From NCBI GenBank assembly GCA_900554225.1, contig USGH01000111.1, positions 1 to 7,868 on the forward strand: 7,868 bases of DNA, read 5' to 3'. The translations under genes were made by a program, and so were the position numbers. The notes beneath the pieces are model-generated. The model was not told where the DNA came from. It saw nothing but the letters and a program-made list of their open reading frames with translations, and made no database searches. Positions 1 to 5,746 of the stretch are shown here, in pieces; position 1 is the stretch's first letter; every line of letters starts with the position of its first letter. Origin of the DNA: an uncultured Eubacteriales bacterium. GTDB taxonomy: Bacteria > Bacillota > Clostridia > Oscillospirales > CAG-272.

Positions 1-197
1 GTGGAGATCATTGTCAGTGCCACGAGCGATATGCCGAACGAACGGGAAAAGAGTACGCCCGTATAGGTTTTCTTGTAGATCAGGTAGATGAACAGTCCAA
101 GCGCACACGCCAGCGCAAGGGAGATTACGGTATCCACTACGCTGAAGGTTGCGCTGCGTTCCAGAAAATTCGCTTTGAAAATGTCCTTGAAGTGCAT
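1..197 (-). CDS. DUF4956 family membrane protein, N-terminal part (cut by window edge)
   Basis: The first 65 codons of a minus-strand gene lie here and continue past the left edge. The translation begins MHFKDIFKANFLERSATFSV, then a hydrophobic helix at about residues 22-42, a short basic hinge (YKKTYTGVLFSR), and the start of a second hydrophobic segment. This N-terminal pattern is what I recall for DUF4956 membrane proteins, which commonly sit directly next to VTC-domain polyphosphate polymerase genes in Firmicutes; that arrangement is seen here, with the VTC gene 46 bp upstream on the same strand. The start is fixed by an AGAGGAG ribosome site (204-210) six bases before the ATG. The molecular function of DUF4956 is not established. 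A membrane partner for the VTC protein is an inference from gene order only. Confidence 0.78.
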   Translation of the reverse strand, partial: MHFKDIFKANFLERSATFSVVDTVISLALACALGLFIYLIYKKTYTGVLFSRSFGISLVALTMIS

Positions 198-243
198 GTT
201 AGTCTCCTCTATGTACGTCATTCCATGGGGTTTGGATGTCTTA

Positions 244-921
244 TCAGCCAAATCGTCTGCATACAGCGTATTTCGAGAGCGAAAAACGGCATACATCCAG
301 CGGGCTGAGCGTCAGTCGCACCAGTTCCGGCAGATATGCGTCAAATTTGACCTCCAGAACGTGCTCCGTATTTGCCGGGACGAGGATCGGTTTGCCGAAC
401 AATGCGGTATCGTATACCCCCGAGCGAATATTCTTGTCTATCGTGATGCGCACGTTGCCAGGCTCGTACACGAACGCGCTCCGATCGTACTCCACGAGGG
501 TTTTGCCGCGCATACCGTTCTTCTCCATCGCATGATACAGAGACTGCCGCACCGCGTCGCCCTCCTGCAAAAAACATATGTCGCCGGAGAGGAGCCGGTC
601 GCATTCCGCGCGCGTGAGGACGGACTGCTCCTTTTTCGTGAGCGCGCCGCATTTGTGTTTTTTCTCCAATACGATGTAACGATCGCTCCCGTTGTAGATC
701 CGAATGCGAAATTTGCTGCGCGGATCCACACCGTCCAGCTTTTCCCACAGTGCCCGATCGTGCCAATCGTCAAAATAGAGACTGCGGATCGCATACCCGC
801 CTGTCACGGGATCGGCGTGCGGATCACATGGAAATACCTGTCGGAGCCTTCTTTCCAGCCAGACGGTATCCGCGCCGGACAAAGGAAACTTATATTCGTG
901 CCGGGGTTTCGGGGATTCCAT
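244..921 (-). CDS. VTC-domain protein, polyphosphate polymerase-like
   Basis: A 225-residue soluble protein with the features of a VTC domain, a triphosphate-tunnel fold related to the catalytic domain of yeast Vtc4, which makes inorganic polyphosphate from ATP. Visible landmarks in order are RHEYKF (7-12, the ExK strand), SLYFDD (47-52), KFRIRIY (70-76), LEKK (85-88), VEYDR (143-147), RITID (158-162), LEVKFD (189-194) and the terminal SKY (216-218). These alternating Arg, Lys and Glu residues normally line the tunnel and bind phosphate and metal. The length fits stand-alone bacterial VTC proteins. An AAAGGAG site (926-932) precedes the ATG. The DUF4956 gene follows 46 bp downstream and is probably co-transcribed. 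The family assignment is firm. Polymerase activity is inferred; some bacterial VTC proteins are uncharacterised. Confidence 0.88.
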   Translation of the reverse strand: MESPKPRHEYKFPLSGADTVWLERRLRQVFPCDPHADPVTGGYAIRSLYFDDWHDRALWEKLDGVDPRSKFRIRIYNGSDRYIVLEKKHKCGALTKKEQSVLTRAECDRLLSGDICFLQEGDAVRQSLYHAMEKNGMRGKTLVEYDRSAFVYEPGNVRITIDKNIRSGVYDTALFGKPILVPANTEHVLEVKFDAYLPELVRLTLSPLDVCRFSLSKYAVCRRFG

Positions 922-946
922 AGTTTCTCCTTTTTCTGCTGCCTTT

Positions 947-952
947 ATTGTA
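947..952 (-). promoter_or_regulatory. possible -10 element for the VTC/DUF4956 unit
   Basis: Minus-strand TACAAT lies about 25 bp upstream of the VTC start codon. No convincing -35 hexamer sits at 16-18 bp spacing (ATATTG at 17 bp is poor), so this is only a candidate. The true promoter of the VTC gene must lie somewhere in the 211-bp divergent gap shared with ychF. Confidence 0.3.
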
Positions 953-1035
953 AACTACCAATGTGAAAACAATATGAACACGCAGTGATTGATTCTTTAA
1001 TTGTTACCAAAAAATCACTTTTCGCGGAAAATCTC

Positions 1036-1064
1036 TTGCATCCGGTCGCCGGTTATGATACAAT
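1036..1064 (+). promoter_or_regulatory. sigma-A-type extended -10 promoter for ychF
   Basis: TTGCAT (1036-1041) and TACAAT (1059-1064) are separated by exactly 17 bp, and a TG dinucleotide at 1056-1057 gives an extended -10. Transcription would start near 1071, leaving a leader of about 60 nt before the ychF ATG. Confidence 0.75.
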
Positions 1065-1132
1065 ACGGGTATACAAAAGTTTTTCGGGAAAGGACCGGTA
1101 TCACAAGCATGGTATCGGGACAATAACAGTTT

Positions 1133-1897
1133 ATGAAACTCGGTATTATCGGTTTACCAAATGTAGGAAAAAGCACCCTTTTCAACGCACTTACCGGTGC
1201 GGGTGCGCCCAGTGCGAATTATCCCTTCTGCACCATCGATCCGAACGTCGGCGTGGTACAGGTGCCGGATGCGCGGCTTGACAAGCTTGCCGAAATGTAC
1301 CATCCGCAGCTGTATACGCCCGCTGTCGTCGAATTTGTCGATATTGCGGGACTGGTCAAGGGAGCCTCCAAGGGAGAGGGACTCGGCAACAAATTCCTCT
1401 CGCACATCCGCGATGTAGACGCTGTGGTACACGTGCTGCGCTGCTTTGAGGACAGCGATATCATCCATGTGGACGGTTCGGTGGATCCCATCCGGGACCT
1501 TGACACCATCAATATGGAGCTGATCTACGCCGATATTGAAACCCTGGAGCGGCGGATCGACAAGACCCAGAAGCTTGCAAAATCCGACAAATCCCTACTT
1601 GCACAGATCACTCTCATTGAGAGAGTATTGTCCGCCCTCAATGAGGGGATCACGGCGCGCTCCTTAGACTATACAGACGACGAACGGGAAATCATGGCGG
1701 ATGCCGCCCTGCTCACAATGAAGCCGGTCATCTATGTCGCAAACGTCAGTGAAGAGGAAGCGGCAGGTGTATCGCCGGACAATGTGTATTACCAGAAGCT
1801 GAAGGAAGCGGCCGATCGCGAGGGAGCCGAGGTCATGTGCGGGGATCGAAGCAGAGATCTCGGAGCTGGAGCCGGAGGAAAAGGCGATGTTCCTTGA
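1133..1897 (+). CDS. ychF: YchF/OLA1 P-loop ATPase, N-terminal 254-codon frame
   Basis: This frame carries most of YchF, an Obg-related P-loop protein that binds ATP as well as GTP, associates with ribosomes, and is tied to translation quality and oxidative stress. The Walker A/G1 motif GLPNVGKST is at residues 7-15 and the G3 region DIAGLVKGASKGEGLGNKF at about 69-87. The helical coiled-coil insert (LERRIDKTQKLAKSDKSL) is near 138-155, and NVSEEE near 204-209 is the NxxE-type G4 motif typical of this family in place of NKxD. The last 19 residues (from CGDRSRDLG) are out-of-frame and unlike YchF. The start ATG gives the canonical MKLGIIGLPNVGKST. Its ribosome site is weak: only GGGA at 1117-1120, 12 bases away. 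Without the C-terminal TGS domain the product is probably not fully functional. Confidence 0.9.
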   Translation: MKLGIIGLPNVGKSTLFNALTGAGAPSANYPFCTIDPNVGVVQVPDARLDKLAEMYHPQLYTPAVVEFVDIAGLVKGASKGEGLGNKFLSHIRDVDAVVHVLRCFEDSDIIHVDGSVDPIRDLDTINMELIYADIETLERRIDKTQKLAKSDKSLLAQITLIERVLSALNEGITARSLDYTDDEREIMADAALLTMKPVIYVANVSEEEAAGVSPDNVYYQKLKEAADREGAEVMCGDRSRDLGAGAGGKGDVP

Positions 1898-2219
1898 GGA
1901 GATGGGAATCACGGAGAGCGGACTCGACCGGCTCATCAAGGCAAGCTATTCCCTGCTTGGATACATCAGCTATCTGACCGCCGGTCCGAAGGAGGTACGT
2001 GCATGGACGATCGTCCGCGGCACCAAAGCACCCCAGGCAGCCGGTAAGATCCACTCCGATTTTGAACGCGGCTTCATCCGCGCCGAGATTGTATCCTATG
2101 ACGATCTCAACGCCTGCGGATCCATGAACGCCGCCAAGGAGAAGGGACTGGTACGCAGCGAGGGCAAGGATTACGTGATCGCGGACGGCGACGTGGTGCT
2201 GTTCCGGTTCAATGTATAA
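1887..2219 (+). CDS. ychF: YchF C-terminal fragment with TGS domain (shifted frame)
   Basis: This 110-codon frame continues YchF after the frameshift. It opens with the end of the G domain (MFLEEMGITESGLDRLIKAS). The TGS domain, a small beta-grasp fold thought to bind RNA or the ribosome, follows with YLTAGPKEVRAWTI, KAPQAAGKIHSDFERGFIRA, EGKDYVIADGDVV and the usual ending FRFNV. All key family residues look intact, so it has not decayed. The ATG at 1887 is an internal Met of normal YchF, yet GGAGG (1874-1878) sits eight bases before it and the upstream frame stops at 1897, an 11-nt overlap. Separate, coupled translation is therefore possible, although the GGAGG could simply be the Glu codons of EPEEK. 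Confidence 0.85.
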   Translation: MFLEEMGITESGLDRLIKASYSLLGYISYLTAGPKEVRAWTIVRGTKAPQAAGKIHSDFERGFIRAEIVSYDDLNACGSMNAAKEKGLVRSEGKDYVIADGDVVLFRFNV

Positions 2220-2240
2220 TAAAATATAATAGGGATACAG

Positions 2241-2272
2241 AAAGACGCGTTTCCATCGGGGGCGCGTTTTTT
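2241..2272 (+). terminator. Rho-independent terminator after ychF
   Basis: A stem ACGCG (2245-2249) / CGCGT (2263-2267), extendable by a G-T and three A-T pairs, encloses a 13-nt loop and runs into six Ts (2267-2272). It lies 22 bp after the ychF stop. On the minus strand the T run is interrupted, so it may only partly stop transcripts from the convergent GNAT gene. Confidence 0.72.
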
Positions 2273-2412
2273 CGTCCCCTTCATTTGGGAAGGATGTATT
2301 CCTATCCTGCCCCGTGCGGTCTGCTGCAAGGAAAGCACATCCCAGGGAGACAGCTCTTTTCCACTTTTCCATTTTCCGTGGCGCATGGATCGTCGCTTTG
2401 GATATGCAGGCA

Positions 2413-3006
2413 CTACTGGCGGGGTCCGTTTTCGTGGAAGTACTCGCTGCGTAAAATCGAACAGATGCCGATGGAGACGTAGTGTCCCTTGACATGCATG
2501 GATTCACGGTTGGTGCCCTCGTAGCGCATTCCGACCTTTTCCATCACGCGGCGGCTCCGGATGTTTCCCTCCATGTAGCGCGCCTCGATCCGATTCAGCC
2601 GCAGATCCACAAAACCGAACCGCAATACTGCCGCGACCGCTTCCGGTGCCAGTCCATATCCCCAATACGCGGGATTGAGGACGTATCCGATCTCGGCGGA
2701 ATTGGCTTCCGTATTGAATGCCGTAAAGCCGCAGGTTCCGACCATCTTGTTCTGACTGCGGACGACAATCGCCCAATCGTAAAAGTCTCCGGCACGGTAC
2801 CGGGACTGAATATACTGCAAATATTTATAAGTATACGCTTCGCTGTCGTGCGGACGCCACAGAAGATACTGCGTCACCCGTTCCTGACTGGCGTATTCGT
2901 ACATATCACGATAATCCGTCTTGAGCATTTTTCGCAGTACGAGACGGCGTGTCTGAAGCTGTGGCGGATCGCGGAAGGTCCGCTGCAGTTCCTCTCGATT
3001 CATCAT
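2413..3006 (-). CDS. GNAT-family N-acetyltransferase (RimJ/RimL type)
   Basis: A 197-residue protein of the acetyl-CoA-dependent GNAT superfamily. The opening strand LQTRRLVLRKMLKTDY (17-32) and YASQERVTQYLLW (38-50) are typical of the RimJ/RimL branch. The central strand MVGTCGFTAFN (88-98) and AEIGYVLNPAYWGYGLAPEA (104-123) hold the motif A pyrophosphate loop (WGYGLA). EGNIRSRRVMEKVGM (146-160) has the Asn and Ser-containing motif B helix usual in this branch. The substrate cannot be told; RimJ/RimL relatives include ribosomal-protein acetylases and many uncharacterised enzymes. Either of two adjacent ATGs (3004-3006 or 3001-3003) could start translation; the ribosome site is weak (GGTG a few bases upstream). 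It is convergent with ychF and forms a single-gene unit with its own promoter. Confidence 0.9.
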   Translation of the reverse strand: MMNREELQRTFRDPPQLQTRRLVLRKMLKTDYRDMYEYASQERVTQYLLWRPHDSEAYTYKYLQYIQSRYRAGDFYDWAIVVRSQNKMVGTCGFTAFNTEANSAEIGYVLNPAYWGYGLAPEAVAAVLRFGFVDLRLNRIEARYMEGNIRSRRVMEKVGMRYEGTNRESMHVKGHYVSIGICSILRSEYFHENGPRQ

Positions 3007-3046
3007 GTTTCACCAGCACTTCTCTGATCAAGGTGTTCTATCTTTT

Positions 3047-3075
3047 ATTATACCGCCGCCACGCGGAAATTGCAA
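3047..3075 (-). promoter_or_regulatory. sigma-A-type promoter for the GNAT gene
   Basis: Reading the minus strand, TTGCAA (3075-3070) is followed after exactly 17 bp by a perfect TATAAT (3052-3047). The expected start is near 3040, giving a leader of about 35 nt before the ATG at 3006. Confidence 0.8.
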
Positions 3076-3200
3076 TAGATTTCGGTAAAAATATAGGAAG
3101 CGATTTGTGTAGTTTGCAATGCACCGTGTTTCTTCTCCGCCGCTTTTGACAGTTTTTTCGCGTTCCCACGATCTTTTTTCGATAAGTTTACAAAAGAATG

Positions 3201-3229
3201 TGGAATTTTGTCCGATCCCGTGCTACAAT
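3201..3229 (+). promoter_or_regulatory. probable extended -10 promoter for the membrane-protein pair
   Basis: TACAAT (3224-3229) is preceded by TG at 3221-3222, making an extended -10. The -35 at 17-bp spacing (TGGAAT, 3201-3206) is poor, so the promoter depends on the extended element. The predicted start is about 60 bp before the ATG at 3296. Nothing else with a good score was seen in the 289-bp gap between the divergent GNAT gene and this one. Confidence 0.5.
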
Positions 3230-3295
3230 AACGCGTATGATCTATTGCCCCTGCGCATAGAGTGGACTACCATCCCACGATAACGGAGGTTTTTC

Positions 3296-3844
3296 ATGCT
3301 CTATTCGCAATCGCCCTCTGCCGGGGACAATGCCGTCGCACGGATAACGCGCCGCTTTATTGGCTGTTTTCTGTTGTGGCTGCTCTGTGCCGTACTCACA
3401 TATTGTACCGCCGCATTTTTTGTGCCGGGATCGCCGGATATTGTCTATCGTCTGTCCACCTGTCAGACGCCGCGGAACCCGTTGGAATTGGCGCGCCTGG
3501 TCACCGGTTGGACCGCAGGACTTGCCGGACAGCTTTTCTTTGTGTTTCTCGGTACGACGAGCCATTTTCCGTTGCTATGGAACGGTGCAGTCGCCGTTTG
3601 GCGCGGTGGCATGATGGGCTGTCTGCTCTGGCTGTTTACCCACGCATCCGTATCGTTGGGCAACGCAGCGGGCGGCACTCTGTTTTTGAGCGTCTACTTT
3701 GCCCTCTCGGTGCTGCTTTTGTTTTACGGCGCACTCGAAAGACGGTCCTCCCTGCTTTGCCGCCTGCCCGGATTTCTGCTCGTATCCGGCATAGCATTCT
3801 GTCTGTACGCAGCACCGCTGTTCTCCGCCGTGATCTTTTTATAA
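3296..3844 (+). CDS. unrecognised five-helix membrane protein
   Basis: A 182-residue, strongly hydrophobic protein that I cannot assign to a named family. Likely membrane helices are at about 21-43, 70-87, 97-116, 126-147 and 158-180, with a short basic N-terminus (RITRR at 16-20), suggesting an inside N-terminus. A strong GGAGG (3285-3289) six bases before the ATG supports this frame over an arginine-rich overlapping frame (3262-3888). The stretch from FFVFLGTTSHF to VWRGGMMG (81-108) has the glycine and hydrophobic spacing of the core of SpoIIM/DUF95 proteins, but this is a resemblance from memory. The YesL-like gene starts 94 bp downstream with no terminator between, so the two are probably co-transcribed. 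No catalytic motif is visible. Confidence 0.75.
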   Translation: MLYSQSPSAGDNAVARITRRFIGCFLLWLLCAVLTYCTAAFFVPGSPDIVYRLSTCQTPRNPLELARLVTGWTAGLAGQLFFVFLGTTSHFPLLWNGAVAVWRGGMMGCLLWLFTHASVSLGNAAGGTLFLSVYFALSVLLLFYGALERRSSLLCRLPGFLLVSGIAFCLYAAPLFSAVIFL

Positions 3845-3892
3845 GCCATATATGCGCGACCGGCAGACGGCACCTGCACCGCAAATGACGCC

Positions 3893-3917
3893 ATATCCTG
3901 AAAACCCGGATATATCC
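3893..3917. repeat. short dyad upstream of the YesL-like gene
   Basis: ATATCC (3893-3898) pairs with GGATAT (3908-3913) across a 9-nt loop, and GGATATATCC (3908-3917) is itself a perfect 10-bp palindrome. There is no T run, so it is not a terminator. It lies 21 bp before the YesL-like start and could be an operator or a small mRNA hairpin. Confidence 0.35.
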
Positions 3918-3928
3918 TTTATATGATT

Positions 3929-3932
3929 GGAG
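3929..3932 (+). promoter_or_regulatory. ribosome binding site that decides the YesL-like start
   Basis: GGAG six bases before the ATG at 3939. It overlaps the upstream in-frame TTG at 3927, so that longer start is unlikely. Confidence 0.7.
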
Positions 3933-3938
3933 AAAATT

Positions 3939-4952
3939 ATGCCGCATCTCGACAACAACGATAACGAACGCCACTCTCTGGACGAATTGGAAGCGGCGGA
4001 GCAGGAGGAGCTTGCCAAGGAACGAAAGGCGAAAGCAAAGATTTTCAATCCGTTCTCACGTACCTATTCCGACAGCGACGGCGTATCCAAGGACGAAAAG
4101 CAGATCTGGGAAAATCCGAATCTGATGAATTTCTTCAAGCTGCTCGGTCGGAAGCTAAACCAGATCCTGTCGGTGAACCTGATGATGGTATTTGGCAACT
4201 TCCCGCTCTTTTTCGCGCTGTTTGCCATGAGCGGATACGCTTCGATTCACTCGACCGCACCCAGCTATGCCGTATTTCCGCCGTTATACGGTGCAATGCG
4301 GTTTGATCCCTCTCCGGCAACCTCCTCGCTATTCTCCATTTTCGGCAGGCAGTCGGAGATCACGGTACTGACGACCACGGATTACGTGTTCTTTGCCCTG
4401 ACCGCACTGATCCTTTTCACGTTCGGCATCACCCGCGTCGGCACCACGTACATTCTCCGGAATCTGTTCCGCGGAGAGGGTGTGTTCCTGTGGCACGATT
4501 TCTGGCACGCGATCAAACGGAATCTGCGGCAGGCGATCGTCTATGGCATCATCGATGTGGTGATCATCGTACTGCTGGCATATGACATTTTCTTCTTCCA
4601 TCTCAATTATTCCCTGAGCATGGTGATGTCCACGATGTTCTTCATGAGCTTATTCTTAGCGTTGCTTTACTTCTTCATGCGCACCTATATCTATCTCATG
4701 ATCGTGACCGTGGATCTGAGCCTGTACAAGCTCTTCAAAAACGCTCTCGCCCTGTCCATCGTCGGGATCAAGCGGAATCTCATGGCATTTTTAGGGGTAC
4801 TGCTGGTCGCGGGAGTGGAATATCTACTGCTCTACATCTACTTCCCGCTTGGTGTGATCCTGCCGTTTGTGATCCTGTTCTCGCTGTGCGCCATGATGGG
4901 GATCTATGCGGCATATCCGGTTATCCTGAAGCACGTGATCCGGGAGGATTAA
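3939..4952 (+). CDS. YesL/DUF624-like multi-pass membrane protein with charged N-terminus
   Basis: A 337-residue integral membrane protein. Residues 1-60 are hydrophilic and rich in Asp, Glu and Lys, with a helix-prone stretch (LDELEAAEQEELAKERKAKA, 14-33). About six membrane helices follow, near 76-97, 147-166, 198-220, 227-248, 283-303 and 305-325. The segment GITRVGTTYILRNLFRGEG (163-181) followed by FLWHDFWHAIKRNLRQ (183-198) matches the DUF624/YesL signature as I remember it: G-x-x-x-x-G-x-T-Y-x-L-R-N, then an aromatic-Asp-Phe and K-x-N-x-x-Q. YesL-type proteins are usually near 200-215 residues and often accompany carbohydrate transport genes, so this is a long variant. Its role is unknown. 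It follows the five-helix membrane protein and ends before a strong terminator. Confidence 0.82.
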   Translation: MPHLDNNDNERHSLDELEAAEQEELAKERKAKAKIFNPFSRTYSDSDGVSKDEKQIWENPNLMNFFKLLGRKLNQILSVNLMMVFGNFPLFFALFAMSGYASIHSTAPSYAVFPPLYGAMRFDPSPATSSLFSIFGRQSEITVLTTTDYVFFALTALILFTFGITRVGTTYILRNLFRGEGVFLWHDFWHAIKRNLRQAIVYGIIDVVIIVLLAYDIFFFHLNYSLSMVMSTMFFMSLFLALLYFFMRTYIYLMIVTVDLSLYKLFKNALALSIVGIKRNLMAFLGVLLVAGVEYLLLYIYFPLGVILPFVILFSLCAMMGIYAAYPVILKHVIRED

Positions 4953-4965
4953 CCTTCCAATGTAT

Positions 4966-5006
4966 AAAAAAGCGTATCGTCGGCTGTCTGTCGGATACGC
5001 TTTTTT
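4966..5006. terminator. bidirectional Rho-independent terminator
   Basis: AAAAAAGCGTATC (4966-4978) is perfectly complementary to GATACGCTTTTTT (4994-5006) around a 15-nt loop. The symmetric A and T tracts give a seven-base core stem followed by six Ts on either strand. It serves both the YesL-like gene (plus, 14 bp upstream) and the deacetylase operon (minus, 54 bp upstream on that strand). Confidence 0.93.
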
Positions 5007-5059
5007 CTGTTCCGCCGTTTTTCAACGGTATCCGGTGCTTTTCACGATGGGGATCCCAT

Positions 5060-5746
5060 TCATGCGCTGGCAAGCAGCTCGGACACGGTAACAAATCGAT
5101 AGCCGCGGGAAATCAGTTCCGGGAGGATCCGGCGCAGTGCGTCCGGTGTAGGAGAATCTCCGCCGCCGATATAGTCATGGAAGAGGATGATGTCCCCGCT
5201 CTTCACCTGATTGAGAACGGTGTCCACGATCGTTTTCCGCGGCGTATGTGCCCAGTCTCTCGTATCGATGGACCATAGGATCACGGTATAGTCGAGCATT
5301 TCCGCAGCATGACAGACCGGATCGCCGTACAGGCCTCCGGGCGGTCTGAGAAGGTGGCAACGGTATTCCGCATTTTCATACACGGCGTTCTCCATATCCA
5401 AAAATTCCGACAGCACCGTATTGTAGCCGCTTTTCCGGAGATTGGCGTGACTATAGGTGTGATTGCCGATCTCGTGACCCGCCGCAAGCTCTTTGCGTAC
5501 CAGCTCCGGATACCATTCGGCATTCTCTCCGACCACAAAAAACGTCGCGCGCACCCCATATTCCGCAAGGATCTCCAGGATCTCCGGCGTGTAAACCGGA
5601 TGCGGTCCGTCGTCGAAGGTAATGGCGATCTTTTTGCTCTCGTTCGGATGCCATGAAAACAGCACCTCATCCCCCGCGGCAATTGTCATCGGTATGAATA
5701 AAAAGGTCAATAGGGCGGACAGGATGCACCGCATATTTTTACGCAT
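5060..5746 (-). CDS. secreted polysaccharide deacetylase (NodB domain), second gene of the operon
   Basis: A 228-residue carbohydrate esterase family 4 protein, predicted to remove acetyl groups from N-acetylated glycans such as peptidoglycan outside the cell. All five NodB motifs are intact: TFDDGP (43-48, base Asp45 and metal-ligand Asp46), HTYSH (96-100, metal His pair), RPPGG (134-138), the WSIDTRDW motif (158-165) and ILFHD (187-191, catalytic His190). A basic start and a hydrophobic stretch to about residue 24 ending in TIAAG form a signal peptide or anchor. ATG 5746 is preferred to ATG 5764 because AGGAG (5756-5760) lies nine bases before it and the start then overlaps the pdaA stop by 8 nt. 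The enzyme is short, essentially the catalytic domain alone. It could be PdaB-like or a general peptidoglycan or chitooligosaccharide deacetylase; the substrate cannot be fixed. Confidence 0.93.
   Translation of the reverse strand: MRKNMRCILSALLTFLFIPMTIAAGDEVLFSWHPNESKKIAITFDDGPHPVYTPEILEILAEYGVRATFFVVGENAEWYPELVRKELAAGHEIGNHTYSHANLRKSGYNTVLSEFLDMENAVYENAEYRCHLLRPPGGLYGDPVCHAAEMLDYTVILWSIDTRDWAHTPRKTIVDTVLNQVKSGDIILFHDYIGGGDSPTPDALRRILPELISRGYRFVTVSELLASA

Larger units (their letters stand above)
1133..2219 (+). pseudogene. ychF: ychF locus as a whole, interrupted by a frameshift
   Basis: The locus encodes a complete YchF/OLA1-type protein only if the reading frame changes near 1837-1839. 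Frame one matches the family up to residue 235 (AEVM at 1826-1837). The family-like sequence then resumes one base out of phase with AGIEAEISELEPEEKAMF. Compared with YchF proteins I remember (for example EVIVVCAKIESEIAEL in Bacillus), about three residues (V-V-C) are missing at the junction, so the simplest reading is a net loss of 8 bp; a 2-bp loss or 1-bp gain would shift the frame the same way but would not explain the shortened junction. With 8 bp restored the gene would encode about 364 residues, the normal family length. Sequence on both sides stays well conserved, so the lesion is either recent or a sequencing or assembly error. Confidence 0.8.

Noticed and set aside
88..966. Long plus-strand open frame (292 codons) opposite the VTC gene
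   Set aside because: It is the antisense of a clearly conserved VTC protein, has no ribosome site, and the translation resembles no family.
1835..1847. Programmed ribosomal frameshifting in ychF
   Set aside because: No classic slippery heptamer or release-factor-2-like stop site, and the junction also lacks about three family residues, which points to a deletion or sequence error.
2273..2412. Possible small gene or remnant in the 140-bp gap between ychF and the GNAT gene
   Set aside because: The open frames there lack a ribosome site and resemble nothing; no further structured element was seen beyond the terminator just before it.
1833..2507. Minus-strand open frame across the end of ychF and the intergenic gap
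   Set aside because: It overlaps the conserved ychF TGS region, its terminator and the GNAT gene, and has no start signal or family likeness.
3146..3174. Consensus TTGACA (3146-3151) as a second promoter upstream of the membrane-protein pair
   Set aside because: The hexamer at 17-bp spacing (CGATCT) is not a credible -10.
3238..3261. Seven-codon ORF (MIYCPCA) as a possible leader peptide upstream of 3296
   Set aside because: No ribosome site, no terminator/antiterminator pair after it, and such short frames are frequent by chance.
3262..3888. Plus-strand GTG-start frame overlapping the five-helix membrane protein
   Set aside because: No ribosome site, arginine-rich shadow translation; the frame at 3296 has GGAGG and coherent membrane helices.
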